Shown: piece after piece, positions 62,025 through 64,000 of the stretch
Numbering within the stretch: the stretch's first letter is position 1
How the letters are laid out: each line of letters starts with the position of its first letter
From: an uncultured Lachnospiraceae bacterium
Lineage (GTDB): Bacteria > Bacillota > Clostridia > Lachnospirales > Lachnospiraceae
NCBI GenBank assembly: GCA_910586715.1
Contig: CAJUJG010000006.1
Span: 39,348 to 103,347 of the forward strand
DNA length: 64,000 bases
Direction: 5' to 3'
Notes under the pieces: model-generated
What the model saw: the letters and a program-made list of their open reading frames with translations, nothing else
What the model was told of the DNA's origin: nothing
The model's database searches: none
Position numbers and translations under genes: made by a program

Positions 62025-62777
62025 TCATCCTCCCCATAAAGAATGCCGCTGCCTCACGATCTCATAGGCAAGCACGCCTGCCGCAACCGATGCGTTCAGG
62101 GAATCAATGTCCCCTTTCATCGGAATGGAAGCGACGAAATCGCACCGCTCTTTCACAAGCCGTCCTACGCCTTCCCCCTCATTTCCGATGACAAGTCCGA
62201 TTGGTCCCTTCAAATCAAGCTGATACATGGAAGTGCCGTCCATATCCGCGCACACAAACCACAATCCCTCTTTTTTCAAATCCTCCATTGTCTTGGAAAG
62301 ATTCGTCACTCTTGCCACGGGCGTGTAATTCAATGCGCCCGCGGATGCCTTTGCCACCGTCGCAGTCAGCCCTGCGGCACGGTTTTTTGGAATAATCACG
62401 CCGTGCGCACCTGCAAGATTTGCGGTTCGGATAATCGCTCCCAGATTGTGGGGGTCCTCAATATTGTCAAGCAGTATCACAAAGGGCGGCTCGTTTTTTT
62501 CCCGCGCCGCGGCGAGAATATCCTCCACCTGCGCATACTCGTATGCTGCCGTGTATGCTATCACACCCTGATGCTTTCCCGTCTCGCTCAACTGGTCAAG
62601 ACGCTCATTTGTCACAAACTTAACAATCGTGTCATGCTTTCTTGCCTCACGCTTAATCGTCTGAATTGGTCCGTCCTGCGCCCCATCCAGTATAAAAAGC
62701 TTATCAATCGGTTTTCCTGCACGAAACGCCTCTATCACGGCATTTCTGCCCTCTATCGTAAATTCTTCGTATCTCAT
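62025..62777 (-). CDS. rlmB: 23S rRNA 2'-O-methyltransferase of TrmH family (RlmB)
   Basis: The 250-residue SPOUT enzyme has an N-terminal substrate-binding domain (IEGRNAVIEAFRAGKPIDKL) and the knot motifs DNIEDPHNLGAIIRTANLAG, GLVIGNEGEGV and SIPMKGDIDSLNASVAAGV. It is predicted to methylate G2251 of 23S rRNA. AAAAGGAATAAGGT precedes the ATG. It is coupled to sigH downstream. Confidence 0.93.
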   Translation of the reverse strand: MRYEEFTIEGRNAVIEAFRAGKPIDKLFILDGAQDGPIQTIKREARKHDTIVKFVTNERLDQLSETGKHQGVIAYTAAYEYAQVEDILAAAREKNEPPFVILLDNIEDPHNLGAIIRTANLAGAHGVIIPKNRAAGLTATVAKASAGALNYTPVARVTNLSKTMEDLKKEGLWFVCADMDGTSMYQLDLKGPIGLVIGNEGEGVGRLVKERCDFVASIPMKGDIDSLNASVAAGVLAYEIVRQRHSLWGG

Positions 62778-62789
62778 ACCTTATTCCTT

Positions 62790-63221
62790 TTACAGTTCAA
62801 TCTCCGCAAGGTCCAACGCCCTTTTGACAATTACAATCACCCGTTCCATATTGTCCGCTAAAAAAAGATACCCGCAAAGCGCTTCAAACCCCGTCGCTTT
62901 CTTATAATCCGAAAGGCTTGCATTTTTTGCCATAGAATGAATCTTTGCATTTCTGCCGCGCCGGTAAATATCCTGTTCCTCTTCGCTCAACTCCTCATAA
63001 ACGGCGTCAAGCATCTTTGCCTGCGTTTTTGCACAGACAATTTTCGCCTTATGCTTATGCAGTACGTTTGCGGGACGCTGTCCCTGCTCCACAATCGCTG
63101 TCCGTATGATAATCTCAAACACAGCATCACCGATATAGGCGAATGTGAGCGGAGAATACGTCCTAAGGTCCGTTTTTCCCCCGCCAAATGAAGCGCGTAT
63201 TTCCGAAAGTATATCTCCCAT
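62790..63221 (-). CDS. mrnC: Mini-ribonuclease III (MrnC)
   Basis: The 143-residue RNase III-like enzyme lacks a double-strand-RNA-binding domain. The catalytic block YSPLTFAYIGDAVFEI is at the start and AKIHSMAKNASLSDYKKATG in the second half. It matures the ends of 23S rRNA. ATG at 63221 has AAAGGA 8 bp upstream; a TTG at 63239 also opens the frame. It lies between cysS and rlmB as in B. subtilis. Confidence 0.93.
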   Translation of the reverse strand: MGDILSEIRASFGGGKTDLRTYSPLTFAYIGDAVFEIIIRTAIVEQGQRPANVLHKHKAKIVCAKTQAKMLDAVYEELSEEEQDIYRRGRNAKIHSMAKNASLSDYKKATGFEALCGYLFLADNMERVIVIVKRALDLAEIEL

Positions 63222-63254
63222 ATGAATGGTCCTTTCCAACCTTCCTGTAAGTTC

Positions 63255-64000
63255 TTAAATTTTTTTCCACTTCACGCCCTCGCGCGTATCCTCAAGCGCA
63301 ATGCCTTTTTCCAAAAGCTCGTTTCTGATTGCGTCTGCCTTTGCAAAATCCTTCTCTTTCTTTGCCGCCTTGCGCTCCTCAATTTTTGCAAGCACATACG
63401 CCTCAAGCGCGGCGTCCACTGTACTGTCCGCCTCCTTTGCGGCATGCGCCGTCGTAAGGTCAAGCGAAAGCACCGCGTCAAAGCTTTGTGCAAGCGCATG
63501 CTTTGTCGCGTCTGACATCTCGTCTTTGAGCATGTCATAAAGTACGGTAATTGCCATTGACGAGTTCAAATCGTCACAGAGCGCGTCCTCAAACTTTCTT
63601 CTGTACAAGTCAAATTTCTCTTTATCAACTGCTCCCTCCTTGTCAAGGGTCCCGATTTTTTTCACAAGCTTGTCGTACGCCGCACTCATATTATCAAGCA
63701 CCTCAAAGGAAAACTCCAACGGCTTCCTGTAATGCGACTGAAGACAGAAAAAGCGGTATACCAAGGGATTATAGTTCTTTTTTTCCAAAAGGGATACCGT
63801 AAGGAAATCCCCCTTGGACTTACTCATTTTGCCGGATTTATCGTTTAAATGGTGCACATGAAACCAATAATTGCACCACTTATGCCCTACATAAGCCTCA
63901 CTCTGCGCAATCTCATTTGTGTGGTGCGGGAAAATATTGTCCACACCGCCGCAGTGGATATCCATATACTCGCCCAAATGCTTCATGCTGATGCACGAGC
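63255..64000 (-). CDS. cysS: Cysteinyl-tRNA synthetase, N-terminus beyond window
   Basis: CysS charges tRNA-Cys. Only the last 248 codons are present: the frame is open to base 64000, where ECSCISMKH-type sequence begins. Seen are DIHCGGVDNIFPHHTNEIAQ (zinc and active-site helices), KMSKSKGDF (KMSKS loop, Lys needed for ATP), the DALR-like helical domain, and the ending KADAIRNELLEKGIALED. The GGVDNIFPHHTNE form differs from the common GGIDLIFPHHENE, which I recall from Clostridia. It is the first gene upstream of mrnC. Confidence 0.94.
   Translation of the reverse strand, partial: SCISMKHLGEYMDIHCGGVDNIFPHHTNEIAQSEAYVGHKWCNYWFHVHHLNDKSGKMSKSKGDFLTVSLLEKKNYNPLVYRFFCLQSHYRKPLEFSFEVLDNMSAAYDKLVKKIGTLDKEGAVDKEKFDLYRRKFEDALCDDLNSSMAITVLYDMLKDEMSDATKHALAQSFDAVLSLDLTTAHAAKEADSTVDAALEAYVLAKIEERKAAKKEKDFAKADAIRNELLEKGIALEDTREGVKWKKI

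Noticed and set aside
1..64000. tRNA, rRNA, CRISPR or insertion elements
   Set aside because: I scanned gaps for cloverleaf-like or repeat-spacer patterns and transposase motifs and saw none; this was by eye, so a small RNA could be missed.

Overview
The window reads as a stretch of chromosome from an endospore-forming Firmicute of class Clostridia, most likely a Lachnospiraceae-type bacterium. The basis is a division cluster that runs into spoIIGA-sigE-sigG, a sigH-rlmB-mrnC-cysS block, a SCIFF peptide with its radical-SAM maturase, GHKL/LytTR two-component pairs and purine-rich GGAGG ribosome-binding sites. Most genes lie on the minus strand. Both window edges cut genes: a giant surface protein at the left edge and cysS at the right edge. 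I saw no rRNA, tRNA, CRISPR array, transposase or phage gene.

Region 1 (1-16.3 kb) is accessory and surface-related. It holds a surface protein of at least 1401 residues, a RelE/RelB-type toxin-antitoxin pair, a complete LytTR regulator/GHKL kinase pair on the plus strand, a phosphoesterase overlapping a DUF4474-like protein, a GHKL kinase that has lost its phospho-acceptor and glycine boxes, several small membrane or secreted proteins (one with GLUG repeats around an internal membrane helix), a secreted protein followed by a decayed copy of itself, and a second LytTR regulator. Three promoters here share one design: two direct repeats exactly 21 bp apart, with a -10 hexamer 29-30 bp downstream. 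They precede the giant surface protein, the secreted protein and the LytTR regulator itself. I infer a small autoregulated LytTR surface regulon.

Region 2 (16.3-29.9 kb) is mostly housekeeping: recJ, an acyl-ACP thioesterase, a TraX-like protein, a secDF fusion, the SCIFF maturase and its 48-residue six-cysteine precursor, a GH25 lysozyme, a TIGR04086-type membrane protein, a CNNM/CorC-type transporter on the plus strand, and a phosphopantetheinyl transferase overlapping a 773-residue cyclic-nucleotide-binding-like protein of unknown role.

Region 3 (29.9-44.8 kb) is the cell-wall, division and sporulation cluster. In transcription order it reads mraZ, rsmH, ftsL-like, two class B PBPs, murD, ftsW/spoVE, murA, ftsQ/divIB, ftsZ, spoIIGA, sigE, sigG. 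mraY, murE, murF, murG and ftsA are absent from it. Four MraZ boxes precede mraZ. A Spo0A/spoIIG-like promoter overlaps the ftsZ terminator.

Region 4 (44.9-64 kb) holds a NYN-domain protein with winged-helix repeats, a MacB-type three-gene export system, a PurF homologue lacking the catalytic Cys1, a SUKH protein, another LytTR/GHKL pair, a TetR gene with a 24-bp palindromic operator, an orphan solute-binding lipoprotein, an esterase, a DUF3048 protein, recQ, sigH, rlmB, mrnC and the C-terminal part of cysS.
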